Assembly: GCA_017308575.1 (NCBI GenBank)
Contig: JAFKEQ010000003.1
Location: 186,001-250,000 of the forward strand
From: Afipia sp.
Lineage (GTDB): Bacteria > Pseudomonadota > Alphaproteobacteria > Rhizobiales > Xanthobacteraceae
Length of the DNA: 64,000 bases
Direction: 5' to 3'
Positions 1-9,497 of this stretch are shown here, one piece after another (positions within the stretch are counted from its first letter, which is position 1; each line of letters begins with the position of its first letter). A program made the position numbers and the translations under genes. Under the pieces are notes generated by a model, which did no database searches, was not told the origin of the DNA, and saw nothing but the letters and a program-made list of their open reading frames with translations.

Positions 1-410
1 GCAAGCACATCGAGTCCAACGTCAACAACCCGTCGGAAAATCTGGAAGTCTGGCGCGCCGGACAGGTGCGTGCGCTCTGCGTGTTCGACAAGGAGCGCAT
101 CGCCTACAAGGCCAAGGTCACCGACACACAGTCGTGGAACGACGTGCCGACCTGCAAGGAAGAAGGCCTCGACATGCAGTACCTGATGCTGCGTGCGCTG
201 TTCCTGCCGGGCAAGGTGACGCCGGAGCAGGTCGCGTTCTATGTCGATCTGTCGAAGAAGATCACCGAGACGCCGGAGTACAAGGACTACATGGAGAAGC
301 AGGCCCTGAAGCCGGTTTTCATGACCGGAAAGGACATGCTCAAGTTCCTTGAAGAGGACGATGCCCAGAACAAGTCGCTGATGACCGAAGCGGGCTTCGT
401 CGCCAAGTAA
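1..410 (+). CDS. tctC: Tripartite tricarboxylate transporter substrate-binding protein (TctC/Bug family), C-terminal part
   Basis: Only the last ~135 residues are inside the window; the frame is open from base 3 to the stop at 410 and the gene starts upstream. The visible part contains NNPSENLEVWRAG and a C-terminal helical segment typical of Bug-family periplasmic binding proteins, which capture carboxylates and deliver them to the TctAB membrane pair. tctB follows 83 bp downstream and tctA after that, which fixes the family call. The ligand cannot be deduced from this fragment. The signal peptide lies outside the window. Confidence 0.88.
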   Translation, partial: KHIESNVNNPSENLEVWRAGQVRALCVFDKERIAYKAKVTDTQSWNDVPTCKEEGLDMQYLMLRALFLPGKVTPEQVAFYVDLSKKITETPEYKDYMEKQALKPVFMTGKDMLKFLEEDDAQNKSLMTEAGFVAK

Positions 411-423
411 CCTCAATCATCGG

Positions 424-458
424 AAATCCGGCGCTGCTGTCGAAGCGGCGCCGGATTT
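424..458 (+). promoter_or_regulatory. Intercistronic hairpin between tctC and tctB
   Basis: Perfect 11-bp inverted repeat AAATCCGGCGC (424-434) / GCGCCGGATTT (448-458) with a 13-nt loop, just after the tctC stop. No long T-tract follows, so it is more likely an mRNA-stabilising or attenuating hairpin that lets the binding protein be made in excess over TctB/TctA than a full terminator. Inference from position and symmetry. Confidence 0.55.
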
Positions 459-493
459 GACGTCATTTCCTGCTCACCTCCGGCGGTTTCCAT

Positions 494-1036
494 ATGTCCA
501 GTTCAGATCTTGAAATCGTCGTCGATGATCCGGGCGCGCCGGACGAGAATTCGCCCGCGGTCACCAACAACCGCACGGTTGAGATGGTGGTGATGGTGCT
601 GCTGCTCGGCCTCGCCGCGCTGCTCGCCTGGGACAACTGGCGTACCGGCGCATCATGGGATGATACCGGTCCGCAGGCCGGATATTTTCCGTTCTATCTC
701 TCCGTGATCCTCGGCGGCGCGGCGCTTTACGGGCTGGTCAGTGTCGCGATCCAGCGCGGTGTGGGACTGGAAACTTTCGTCACTCGCGCGCAGCTCTCTC
801 GCGTGCTGCAGGTGTTCGTGCCGACGCTGCTGTTCTGCTTTGCGATGCAGTGGCTTGGACTTTATGTCGCGAGCTTCCTGCTGATCGCCGGTTTCATGGC
901 GTTCATCGGCAAGATCGCATGGTGGAAGTCGTTGCTGACCGCCTTCATCTTCGTCGCGATCATGTTCGTTGTTTTCGATATCGCCTTCGATGTCATCATG
1001 CCGAAGGGACCGCTCGAAGCGGCCTTCGGACGCTAA
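494..1036 (+). CDS. tctB: Tripartite tricarboxylate transporter small membrane subunit TctB
   Basis: 180 residues. A hydrophilic N-terminal tail of about 30 residues is followed by four hydrophobic segments (roughly residues 30-45, 65-85, 100-135 and 145-165), the expected architecture of TctB, the small four-helix subunit that docks on TctA. An aromatic stretch around GYFPFYL after the first helix is a common TctB feature. It sits between tctC and tctA, with tctA starting 21 bp after its stop, so the three are one operon. It has no enzymatic role; it helps Na+ or H+-driven uptake of a carboxylate. Confidence 0.88.
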   Translation: MSSSDLEIVVDDPGAPDENSPAVTNNRTVEMVVMVLLLGLAALLAWDNWRTGASWDDTGPQAGYFPFYLSVILGGAALYGLVSVAIQRGVGLETFVTRAQLSRVLQVFVPTLLFCFAMQWLGLYVASFLLIAGFMAFIGKIAWWKSLLTAFIFVAIMFVVFDIAFDVIMPKGPLEAAFGR

Positions 1037-1057
1037 GGCCGGAGCGGGGATACGATC

Positions 1058-2572
1058 ATGGAAGCGCTCGGTCTGTTGTTTCACGGCTTCTCGGTTCTTC
1101 TCACCTGGAAGATTCTCGCGCTGATGATGGTCGGGCTGGTGCTCGGCATTTTCGTCGGCGTGCTGCCGGGCCTTGGCGGGCCCAACGGCGTGGCGATCCT
1201 GCTGCCGCTGACCTTCTCGATGGACCCGACCTCGGCCATCGTGATGCTGTCCTGCATTTACTGGGGCGCGCTGTTCGGCGGCGCGATCACCTCGATCCTG
1301 TTCAACATTCCCGGTGAAGCGTGGTCGGTGGCGACCACCTTCGACGGTTATCCGATGGCGCAGCAGGGCAAGGCCGCCGAGGCGCTGACGGCGGCGTTCA
1401 CCTCGTCCTTCATCGGCTCGCTGGTCGCGGTGATGCTGATCACGTTCCTTGCGCCGGCGATCTCGACCTTCGCGCTGAAGTTCGGCCCGCCGGAATTCTT
1501 CGCGGTCTATCTGCTCACCTTCTGTTCGTTCGTCGGCCTCGGCCGCGAGGCCAAGCACAAGACCGTCATCTCCATGGCGCTCGGCCTGCTGCTCGCGGGC
1601 GTCGGCCTCGACACCGTGTCCGGCCAGTTGCGCATGACCTTCGGATCGAATGATCTTTTGCGCGGCATCAATTTCCTTGTCGCGGTGATCGGCCTGTTCG
1701 GCATCAGCGAAATCCTGCTGACCATGGAGGAGCGTCTGGCGCTGCGCGGCCACGCGGCGCGCATCAGCCTGCGCACCGTTCTCAATGTCTGGAAGGATCT
1801 GCCGAAATACTGGGCGACGCTGTTCCGCTCGTCCTTCATCGGCTGCTGGCTCGGCATCACGCCGGGTGGTGCGATTGCCGCGTCCTTCATGGGCTACAAT
1901 CTCGCCAAGCGCTTCTCGAAAGACAAAGAGTCGTTCGGCAAGGGCCGCATCGAAGGCGTGTTCGCGCCGGAAACCGCCGCGCATGCGTCGGGCACCGCCG
2001 CGCTGCTGCCGATGCTGGCGCTCGGCATTCCCGGCTCCGGCACCGCGGCGATCCTGCTCGGCGGCCTGATGGTGTGGGGCCTCAATCCCGGCCCGCTGCT
2101 GTTCGTGGAGCACAAGGATTTCGTCTGGGGCCTGATCGCCTCGATGTATCTCGGCAATGTGGTCGGCCTCGTGCTGGTGCTGACCACGGTGCCGATCTTC
2201 GCCTCGATCCTGCGCGTGCCGTTCGCGGCGATCGCGCCGATGATCGTGGTGTCCTGCGCCATCGGCGCTTACGCGATCCAGAACGCGATGTTCGACATCT
2301 GGCTGATGCTGCTGTTCGGCGTGGTCGGCTATGTGTTCAAGAAGATCGGTATTCCGCTGGCGCCGTTCACGCTGGCGCTGGTGCTCGGCAGCCGCGCGGA
2401 AGATGCGTTCCGTCTCGCCATGATCGGCTCGGGCGGCAGCGTGGGCGTGTTCTGGTCGAACGGGCTTGTCGGCTCGATCACCACGCTCGCCATCGTGCTG
2501 CTGTTCTGGCCGGTGATCGACCGGATCTTCGCGAGCTTCGGCGGCAAGAAGGAAAGTCCGGCGCGGGCGTAG
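1058..2572 (+). CDS. tctA: Tripartite tricarboxylate transporter large membrane subunit TctA
   Basis: 504 residues, normal length for TctA, with about 11-12 hydrophobic segments. The N-terminal GVLPGLGGPNGVA motif and the later GITPGGAIAA and LGIPGSGTAA motifs are the hallmark glycine/proline-rich internal repeats of the family. It forms the permease that translocates a carboxylate delivered by TctC. The start at 1058 has a GGGGA-type ribosome site a few bases upstream. It is the last gene of the tctCBA operon and is followed by a cluster of palindromic repeats. Substrate unknown. Confidence 0.93.
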   Translation: MEALGLLFHGFSVLLTWKILALMMVGLVLGIFVGVLPGLGGPNGVAILLPLTFSMDPTSAIVMLSCIYWGALFGGAITSILFNIPGEAWSVATTFDGYPMAQQGKAAEALTAAFTSSFIGSLVAVMLITFLAPAISTFALKFGPPEFFAVYLLTFCSFVGLGREAKHKTVISMALGLLLAGVGLDTVSGQLRMTFGSNDLLRGINFLVAVIGLFGISEILLTMEERLALRGHAARISLRTVLNVWKDLPKYWATLFRSSFIGCWLGITPGGAIAASFMGYNLAKRFSKDKESFGKGRIEGVFAPETAAHASGTAALLPMLALGIPGSGTAAILLGGLMVWGLNPGPLLFVEHKDFVWGLIASMYLGNVVGLVLVLTTVPIFASILRVPFAAIAPMIVVSCAIGAYAIQNAMFDIWLMLLFGVVGYVFKKIGIPLAPFTLALVLGSRAEDAFRLAMIGSGGSVGVFWSNGLVGSITTLAIVLLFWPVIDRIFASFGGKKESPARA

Positions 2573-2585
2573 CGAGTTCTGTGGC

Positions 2586-2770
2586 CGTCACCCTGAGGTG
2601 CCGTAGCGTAGCGGAGGCCTCGAAGGGCGGCGGCGCTTCCTGACGCGCCATCCTTCGAGGCTCGCAAGTGCTCGCACCTCAGGATGACGGTTCGGATGCG
2701 TTGATGAGAGTTGGCAAGGCGTCATCCTGAGGTGCGAGCCGCTCTTTGCGGCGAGCCTCGAAGGATGACG
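2586..2770. repeat. Three copies of palindromic repeat family A
   Basis: Three palindromes (about 2586-2630, 2649-2690 and 2720-2770) have ends of the form CGTCATCCTGAGGTGCGAG and CCTCGAAGGATGACG. Each can fold into an imperfect hairpin; the copies differ in the central bases and some are more degenerate (CACCCTGAGG, GAAGGGCGG). They fill the space after tctA. The same element recurs at 3090, 19875, 28144, 41844 and 50631. Confidence 0.85.
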
Positions 2771-2779
2771 GAAAAGGAT

Positions 2780-3084
2780 CTAATCCTGAAGAGGTTTGCC
2801 ACCTCGGCGACGTGCTAAATTCTTGACCGCGTTCCAATCAGATTTGATGAGTGCCTGCTTTTCGCTCGACTCCATCCCTTGATCTTCCGTTCAGCAGCGA
2901 TGGCATCCGTAATTCGATCAAAGTGCTGAGACCAAACTAGGTTGACCGGTCTGCGTGAATGCGTGTAGCCGGGAAAATACCCCTGATTGTGTTGGCTGAT
3001 CCTGATCGTGAGATCATCGCCGGTCGCAGAGCCGACATAGTAAGATTTGTCCGCACATAGAAGAATGTAGACGTACGCACCCAT
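2780..3084 (-). CDS. GIY-YIG nuclease family protein with a 1-nt frameshift near the C-terminus
   Basis: Small single-domain GIY-YIG protein of the UPF0213/YhbQ-like type. The start at 3084 gives MGAYVYILLCADKSYYVGSA, where YVYIL and YYVGS are the GIY and YIG elements, followed by the HNQGYFPGYTHSRRP region and the conserved AAERKIKGWSRAK with the metal-binding Glu. In the annotated frame, sequence similarity collapses after KGWSRAK and a stop occurs at 2815-2817. Shifting -1 at the A4 run (2859-2862 region) restores KQALIKSDWNAVKNL and a stop at 2780-2782, the usual family ending. Either a real 1-base deletion or a sequencing error. Residues needed for catalysis lie before the shift. The coding start sits 5 bp from a family A repeat. 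Confidence 0.72.
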
Positions 3085-3089
3085 CGCTC

Positions 3090-3132
3090 GCCATCCTTCG
3101 AGGCTCGCAAGCGCTCGCACCTCAGGATGACG
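3090..3132. repeat. Palindromic repeat family A copy
   Basis: Well-preserved copy, CCATCCTTCGAGGCTCGCAA followed by GCGCTCGCACCTCAGGATGA, immediately upstream of the GIY-YIG start and 13 bp beyond the stop of the periplasmic protein gene. It lies between two co-directional minus-strand genes. Confidence 0.85.
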
Positions 3133-3145
3133 AGCTTTTCCAAAA

Positions 3146-3508
3146 TTAGTTTTGCACCGCGCCCGTGATCTTGCAGGAACCTTCAGCCGCGTCCTGATCG
3201 ATAAACGGGAATTTGGTCTTCTTGAACAGCTTGGTGGTCTTCGCCTTGACGGTCAAAGCAAGGCGCTGGTCTGTCTCGATCTTCCGGCCGCCGGTCTTTG
3301 ACATGTAGTCGCACTTCACGCGCACATCCTTGACGGCGAAATCATTGTCGTTGGTGACCCGGATGTCGGCGGTGCCGATATTGTTGGTGCCGGGCTTGCG
3401 CCACTTCTCGATCACGATTTTCACGTTGTCGCCGGGATCGGCGGCGAAGGCAGGAGCGGCCGCGCCGAGCAGGACGGCGGCGAGGGCTGAAGCGATGACC
3501 ATTCTCAT
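3146..3508 (-). CDS. Small secreted (periplasmic) protein of unknown function
   Basis: 120 residues beginning with a clear Sec signal peptide: basic MRM, a hydrophobic core of small residues, and AFA-AD as probable cleavage site near residue 22. The mature part is small and rich in Lys and Asp/Asn, with two cysteines (in VKCDYM and GSCKI) that could form a disulfide. Alternating polar/hydrophobic spacing suggests a beta-sandwich. I do not recognise a named family. It is transcribed alone, divergent from the amidase gene at 3673. Confidence 0.75.
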   Translation of the reverse strand: MRMVIASALAAVLLGAAAPAFAADPGDNVKIVIEKWRKPGTNNIGTADIRVTNDNDFAVKDVRVKCDYMSKTGGRKIETDQRLALTVKAKTTKLFKKTKFPFIDQDAAEGSCKITGAVQN

Positions 3509-3672
3509 GATGCAAATCCTGGCGTTTCAAACAGGGATCGAAAAAGAACCGGATGGCCCGGATCAGGCAATCGACGTGTCGCAATCAACGTAAGCATTGA
3601 GCGAAAGCGTTTCGCCGTTACTATAACGGCAGTCACGACAAAACGATAACTTCAATCTGGGCAGGACTGGCA

Positions 3673-5076
3673 ATGAACGACATCTGGCGTCTTTCCGCGA
3701 CTGAACTTGCGTCGCACATCCGCTCCCGCAAGATTTCCGCGCGCGAAGCCGCCTCTGCCGCGCTGGTGCGGCTCGATGCCGTCAATCCGGCGATCAATGC
3801 GGTGGTGGAACACCGTCCGGACGAGGTGTTGGCACGAGCGGATGCCGTCGATGCGGCGATTGCGAAGGGCGGGCAGCCGGGGTTGCTGGCGGGCGTGCCG
3901 GTTACCACCAAGGTCAATGTCGATCAGGCCGGATTCGCCACCACCAACGGCGTGCGGCTGCAGCGCGACGTGATGGCGCAGCACAACAGTCCGGTGGTGG
4001 ACAACCTGCTGAAGGCTGGCGCGGTGATCGTCGGCCGCACCAACGCGCCCGCGTTTTCCTATCGCTGGTTCACGACCAATCTCCTGTATGGCGATACGAA
4101 AAATCCGCGCGATCCGTCGATCACGCCGGGCGGCTCGTCGGGGGGTGCCGCCGCCGCGGTAACGGCGGGCATCGGTCACATCGCCCATGGCACCGACATC
4201 GCAGGATCGATCCGCTATCCGGCCTATGCCTGCGGCGTGCACGGCCTGCGTCCGACGGTCGGGCGCATTCCGGCGTTCAACGCGGCGCTGCCCGAGCGTC
4301 CCATCGGTCCCCAGATCACGGCGGTGTCCGGTCCCCTCGCGCGCACGGTCGCCGATGTGCGGCTGGCGCTGCATGCCATGGCGCAGCGCGACGTGCGCGA
4401 TCCATGGTGGGTGCCTGCGCCGCTGGAGGGGCCGCCGCGCGAGAAGCGTGCCGCGCTGTGCCTGCGTCCCGGCGGGCTCGAGACCACGAAAGAGGTTGCC
4501 GCTGCGGTCGCCGATGCGGGCAAGCGGCTGGAGCGGGCAGGGTGGATCGTCGAGGACATCACCGACATTCCGCCGTTCGAGGAAGCTGCGGACCTGCAGG
4601 TCAAGTTCTGGCTGGCGGACGGCTATGACGCGATGCTCGATGCCGCTGAACGCGAGGGCGATCCCGGCGCGCTGGCCGTGCTGCGCGGCCATGAAAAGAC
4701 CGCGCGTTCGCTCGACTTCGCCGCGTTCTCTAAAATGCTGACGCGGCGCGCGACGCTGGTGCGTGCGTGGGAGACGTTCTTCGAGACCTATGCGGTGATT
4801 GTGATGCCGCCGTGCGGCGAACTGCCGTTCGAATGGCAACTCGATTTGAAGGACGAGGCCTCATTCAGGCGGGTGTGGCGCGCGCAGATGCCGCAGATCG
4901 CGCTGCCGTTTGTCGGCCTGCCGGGGCTGACAGTCTCGACCGGCCTCGTCGGCCGTTCGCCGGTCGGCGTTCAGATCGTCGCGGGGCGCTACAGGGAAGA
5001 CCTTTGCCTTGCGGCGGGCGAGGCAATCGAGGCGGGCGGCGTGCCGCCGAGCCCGATCGATCCCGTATTGGCCTGA
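3673..5076 (+). CDS. Amidase signature family hydrolase
   Basis: 467 residues, usual length for the family. The Ser-cisSer-Lys catalytic triad is visible: Lys80 in PVTTKVN, Ser155 in PGGSSGG and Ser179 in GTDIAGSIR, with the expected 24-residue spacing between the serines. Probably a cytoplasmic enzyme hydrolysing a small amide; no tRNA-dependent amidotransferase partner genes (gatC, gatB) are nearby, so GatA is unlikely. Monocistronic. Its last 88 bp overlap the 3' end of a convergent small gene. The true substrate cannot be read from the sequence. Confidence 0.9.
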   Translation: MNDIWRLSATELASHIRSRKISAREAASAALVRLDAVNPAINAVVEHRPDEVLARADAVDAAIAKGGQPGLLAGVPVTTKVNVDQAGFATTNGVRLQRDVMAQHNSPVVDNLLKAGAVIVGRTNAPAFSYRWFTTNLLYGDTKNPRDPSITPGGSSGGAAAAVTAGIGHIAHGTDIAGSIRYPAYACGVHGLRPTVGRIPAFNAALPERPIGPQITAVSGPLARTVADVRLALHAMAQRDVRDPWWVPAPLEGPPREKRAALCLRPGGLETTKEVAAAVADAGKRLERAGWIVEDITDIPPFEEAADLQVKFWLADGYDAMLDAAEREGDPGALAVLRGHEKTARSLDFAAFSKMLTRRATLVRAWETFFETYAVIVMPPCGELPFEWQLDLKDEASFRRVWRAQMPQIALPFVGLPGLTVSTGLVGRSPVGVQIVAGRYREDLCLAAGEAIEAGGVPPSPIDPVLA

Positions 5077-5279
5077 ATCCTGCGCTTGGCGCGGAAGACG
5101 CTCTCCGTTTCGGCGAGAAGCTGCTGGGTGCGCCGGACGACGCTGCGTCCCAGCTTGAGATCGCGATTGGCGACATGGAGCAGGCGGCGGCCTTCAGTGA
5201 CGAGTTCGCGCGCGTGCTGAATCTGCTCTTCGAACGAAACAACTGGAACAGTTGCTGTCTCCGGCTTGGCCGTCGTCAT
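4989..5279 (-). CDS. Small helical protein of unknown function
   Basis: 96 residues, start ATG at 5279 with GGGAG eight bases upstream, a good ribosome site. Residues 15-70 are strongly amphipathic and charged (EEQIQHARELVTEGRRLL), likely one or two long helices or a short coiled coil; the C-terminal tail is low-complexity. The last 88 bp run antisense to the amidase 3' end, so the C-terminal tail composition may be dictated by that overlap. No known family recognised. Probable gene because of the start signal and the sensible first 70 residues, but it could be spurious. Confidence 0.5.
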   Translation of the reverse strand: MTTAKPETATVPVVSFEEQIQHARELVTEGRRLLHVANRDLKLGRSVVRRTQQLLAETESVFRAKRRIQANTGSIGLGGTPPASIASPAARQRSSL

Positions 5280-5566
5280 GATCCGGCTCCCGAATCTGGT
5301 TTGACCTGTTATGCCTCGGTCAAGTTTGCCTTGATCGCCTGTGCCTTGCAGTTACCAACGCCGATGTTAGCCAATCGTTCGGGCGGAGTCCCGATGGTCA
5401 GTGGAAAATTTTCACCGCAAGCGGATTCGTAGGCCAATGTCTTGGAGATACGGGAGAATCCGCCATTGAACCGGATCAGGAGTGGTGCCGTCCAAGGAGG
5501 GTGGGGCGCTTCTTGCGCGAGCGGGCACGGCAATTCTATGTTTCTGGTACGGGGATCAGGGTGGCG

Positions 5567-6847
5567 ATGACTCAAGCGAAAACAGCGGGCCGGGCTGCGG
5601 CTTCGGATGCGCCGGCGGCGACCACGCCGGCGGGCAAGGTCGGCGTCTATCTTGCGCTGTTGCAACTGTTCTTTACCCTGGGCTGGACGATCTATGTCAT
5701 CTACCTGCCGCAACTCGCCGCGAGGGTCGGGCTGCCGTCGGGCGCCGTGATCGTCATGCTTCTGGTCGATCAGGCGATCTTCACCGTCACCGACACACTG
5801 ATGGGTATCGCCGCGGACCGCATGACACTCATTGCCGGACGCCTCAGCCGTGTTGTGATCTGGCTTACAGTGGCGTCATGCGCGGCCTTCATGGCACTGC
5901 CGTTCGTCGCCGGTCTCGGTCCTGATGCGAAGATCGTGTTGATCGCTCTCACGCTGATCTGGGTCGTGACATCGTCGGCGCTTCGCGCGCCGCCGCTCGC
6001 GCTGCTCGGCAAGTTTGCGGCGAAGCCGTCGATCCCGATCCTGTCGTGTCTCACCATGCTTGGTTACGGCATTGCCGGTGCTGTTTCGCCTTATCTCGGC
6101 GTGGCGCTGCGCGATCACGATCCGCGCATTCCGTTTGTGATCTCGAGCGTGGTGCTGCTGGTGACGGCGCTGACCATGTCATGGATCGAGCGGCAGTTGC
6201 GCGAAGGCCAGCTCACCGCACCGGAACGCAAGCCGCTCGTGATTCCGGCATCACCCGGCGCGCTGGCGATGACCTTCATCGCGGCGGTGCTTATTCTGGC
6301 GCTCGGCTACCAGTTGCATTTCAGCGTCAACAGCGCGCCGCTGTTCTTGCGATTCGCCAAGCAGCCGGACCTGCAATGGCTGATGCCGGTCTACTGGATC
6401 GGATTCAACATCGCGATGTTTCCGGCGAGCTTCATCACGCGCCGCCTCGGCGGCCTGCTGGTGATTGGCTGCGCGGGATTGCTCGGTGCGTGCGCGGTGT
6501 TCGGCATGGTGAATGCGGGCGGACTGAACACCATGATTGCGATGCAGTTCCTCGCGGGGGCGGCATGGGGCTGCATCCTGATGAGCGCGATGGCCGCCGC
6601 CATCGCGGTCAGCGGTGGCGCGGAAGGAAAAGTGCTCGGGCTGATGTTCTCGGCGCTGGCGCTGGCGACATTCACGCGCATCGCTGCGACCGCGGGAGGA
6701 CTGAATCGCAACACCGCCTATGAGGCCTTGCTGCAATGGACGCCGATCCTGTGCTGGGCGCTGGCCGGCGCGGCGCTGCTGGTGATCGCCGTCACGCGGC
6801 TGCGCAAATGGCGGGACAGCGCAGACCCTGCGAGCGCGCCGCTCTAG
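5567..6847 (+). CDS. Major facilitator superfamily transporter
   Basis: About 426 residues from the ATG at 5567; an in-frame ATG at 5501 would add a poorly hydrophobic 22-residue leader and is less likely because AGGG lies just upstream of 5567. Twelve hydrophobic segments are visible from residue ~25 to ~415, with a central basic/polar loop (RQLREGQLTAPERKP) separating two six-helix halves. Proton-coupled export or uptake is expected; nothing identifies the substrate. It stands alone between convergent and divergent neighbours. Confidence 0.82.
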   Translation: MTQAKTAGRAAASDAPAATTPAGKVGVYLALLQLFFTLGWTIYVIYLPQLAARVGLPSGAVIVMLLVDQAIFTVTDTLMGIAADRMTLIAGRLSRVVIWLTVASCAAFMALPFVAGLGPDAKIVLIALTLIWVVTSSALRAPPLALLGKFAAKPSIPILSCLTMLGYGIAGAVSPYLGVALRDHDPRIPFVISSVVLLVTALTMSWIERQLREGQLTAPERKPLVIPASPGALAMTFIAAVLILALGYQLHFSVNSAPLFLRFAKQPDLQWLMPVYWIGFNIAMFPASFITRRLGGLLVIGCAGLLGACAVFGMVNAGGLNTMIAMQFLAGAAWGCILMSAMAAAIAVSGGAEGKVLGLMFSALALATFTRIAATAGGLNRNTAYEALLQWTPILCWALAGAALLVIAVTRLRKWRDSADPASAPL

Positions 6848-6875
6848 GGAGAGGTGAAGGAACGTGCAACCTCTT

Positions 6876-6906
6876 TCACCTCTCCCCGCGAAGGGGGAGA
6901 GGGAGA
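6876..6906. repeat. Palindromic repeat family E copy
   Basis: Inverted repeat CCTCTCCCCG / GGGGGAGAGGG between the convergent MFS and CoA-transferase genes. It belongs to the CTCTCCCC...GGGGAGAG family also seen at 10460, 12932, 19811, 24747 and 40204, and may serve here as a bidirectional transcription stop. Confidence 0.75.
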
Positions 6907-6910
6907 TCGA

Positions 6911-8116
<1,206 letters not shown>

Positions 8117-8161
8117 TTCGGCGTATTCCCTTTTGCCGGGAGCCGCCGCGAGGGACGGTCC

Positions 8162-9394
8162 CTAATCGTTTTTGCGTTCGTCCGAGATCGCCTTGCCGTC
8201 GTTGGGCAGCGAACCCGGCGCGACCAAAGTGACATTGCCGGACAACTTTGTCACGACACGCAGGGTGGCGGCGACCGCCTCCCGCAATGCGTCAGCGGGG
8301 GTTGCGGTTTCCGCCGAAAGAGTCATCGCATCGGCTTCCTTCTCGCGGGTCACGATCAGGCGCAGCCGTCCCAATTCGGGATGGCGCTTGCCGATTTCGG
8401 CGACCTGCTCGGGACGCACGAACATGCCCTTGACCTTGGTGGTCTGGTCGGCGCGGCCCATCCAGCCCTTGATGCGCATGTTGGTCCGCCCGCAGGGGCT
8501 CGGCCCAGTCAGCACGGCGCTGAGATCGCCGAGCGCCAGGCGAACAACCGGATGATGCGGATCGAGGGTGGTGACGACGATTTCGCCGACATCTCCTTCG
8601 GCGACCGGATCGCCGGTTCCCGGGCGGACGATTTCGACGATAATGTCCTCGCTGACCACAAGACCCTCGCGGGCCGCGGTTTCATAGGCCACGATGCCAA
8701 GATCGGCGGTGCCGAAATTCTGGTAGGCGTCGATGCCGCGCGCCTTCATTTCCTCCTGCAGCGATTTCGGAAACGCCGCGCCGGATACCACCGCGCGCTT
8801 GATCGACGAGACGTCGCGCCCGGCCTTGTCCGCTGCATCGAGCAGGATTTTCAGAAAGTCCGGCGTGCCGGAATAGCCGGCCGGACGATAAGCCTCGATC
8901 AGTTCGAACTGCTGTTCGGTGTTGCCGGGGCCTGCGGGAATTACGGCGCAGCCGAGCGCGCGGGCCGAGGTGTCGAAGATGAAGCCACCGGGGGTGAGGT
9001 GATAGCTGAAGGTGTTGAGCACGATATCGCCGGGGCGAAAGCCGGCGGCGAAGATGGCGCGCGCGCCGCGCCATGGATCGTCGCAGGCGGCTTCCGGTTC
9101 GAAGATCGGGCCGGGCGAGGTGAACAGGCGGCCGAACGATCCCGCAGGCGGCGACACGAATCCGCCGAACGGCGGCGCGGCCTTGTGGAGCGCCGGCAGA
9201 TCGGATTTGCGCAGCACCGGCAGCTTCGCCAGCGCGGCGCGGCTGGTGACGGATGTAAGGTCGATGCCGCTGAAACGCTCCGCATAGGCCGGGGCTTTCG
9301 CCGCCGCGGCCAGCACGCCGGGAAGGCGCGCAAACAGATCGGCCTCGCGCCCGGACGGCGAACGTGTTTCGAGAGCATCGTAGTGACTGGTCAT
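8162..9394 (-). CDS. Phenylacetate-CoA ligase-like (PaaK family) adenylate-forming protein with an atypical P-loop
   Basis: 410 residues. Overall layout matches the PaaK branch of ANL enzymes: an N-terminal helical region, a central Rossmann-like core with GYSGTPDFLKI and YQNFGTADLG, the late GDVGEIVVTT, and a C-terminal lid with KGMFVRPEQVAE. The usual phosphate-binding SGTTGKP-type loop is replaced by FTSPGPIFEP around residues 113-122, so ATP binding may be altered. It lies between livF and the CoA-transferase. Probably activates an aromatic or related acid, but could be a non-canonical ligase or carrier-binding protein. Confidence 0.78.
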   Translation of the reverse strand: MTSHYDALETRSPSGREADLFARLPGVLAAAAKAPAYAERFSGIDLTSVTSRAALAKLPVLRKSDLPALHKAAPPFGGFVSPPAGSFGRLFTSPGPIFEPEAACDDPWRGARAIFAAGFRPGDIVLNTFSYHLTPGGFIFDTSARALGCAVIPAGPGNTEQQFELIEAYRPAGYSGTPDFLKILLDAADKAGRDVSSIKRAVVSGAAFPKSLQEEMKARGIDAYQNFGTADLGIVAYETAAREGLVVSEDIIVEIVRPGTGDPVAEGDVGEIVVTTLDPHHPVVRLALGDLSAVLTGPSPCGRTNMRIKGWMGRADQTTKVKGMFVRPEQVAEIGKRHPELGRLRLIVTREKEADAMTLSAETATPADALREAVAATLRVVTKLSGNVTLVAPGSLPNDGKAISDERKND

Positions 9395-9410
9395 CGCTCG
9401 TCCATTTGTT

Positions 9411-9491
9411 CGTCATTGCGAGGAGCAAAGCGACGAAGCAATCCAGCTTTCACATCCGAGAATGGATTGCTTCGCTTCGCTCGCAATGACG
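9411..9491. repeat. Palindromic repeat family B copy
   Basis: 81-bp imperfect palindrome beginning CGTCATTGCGAGGAGCAAAG and ending CTTCGCTCGCAATGACG, fully occupying the space between livF and the PaaK-like gene. A second copy is at 31904-31992. Since the neighbouring genes are co-directional, it would be transcribed as a long hairpin within the operon mRNA. Confidence 0.85.
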
Positions 9492-9497
9492 ATGTGG

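Noticed and set aside
653..2113. Long antisense open frame opposite tctB/tctA (486 codons)
   Set aside because: His/Arg/Gln-rich product without domains, exactly opposite well-identified genes; a consequence of GC-rich third positions.
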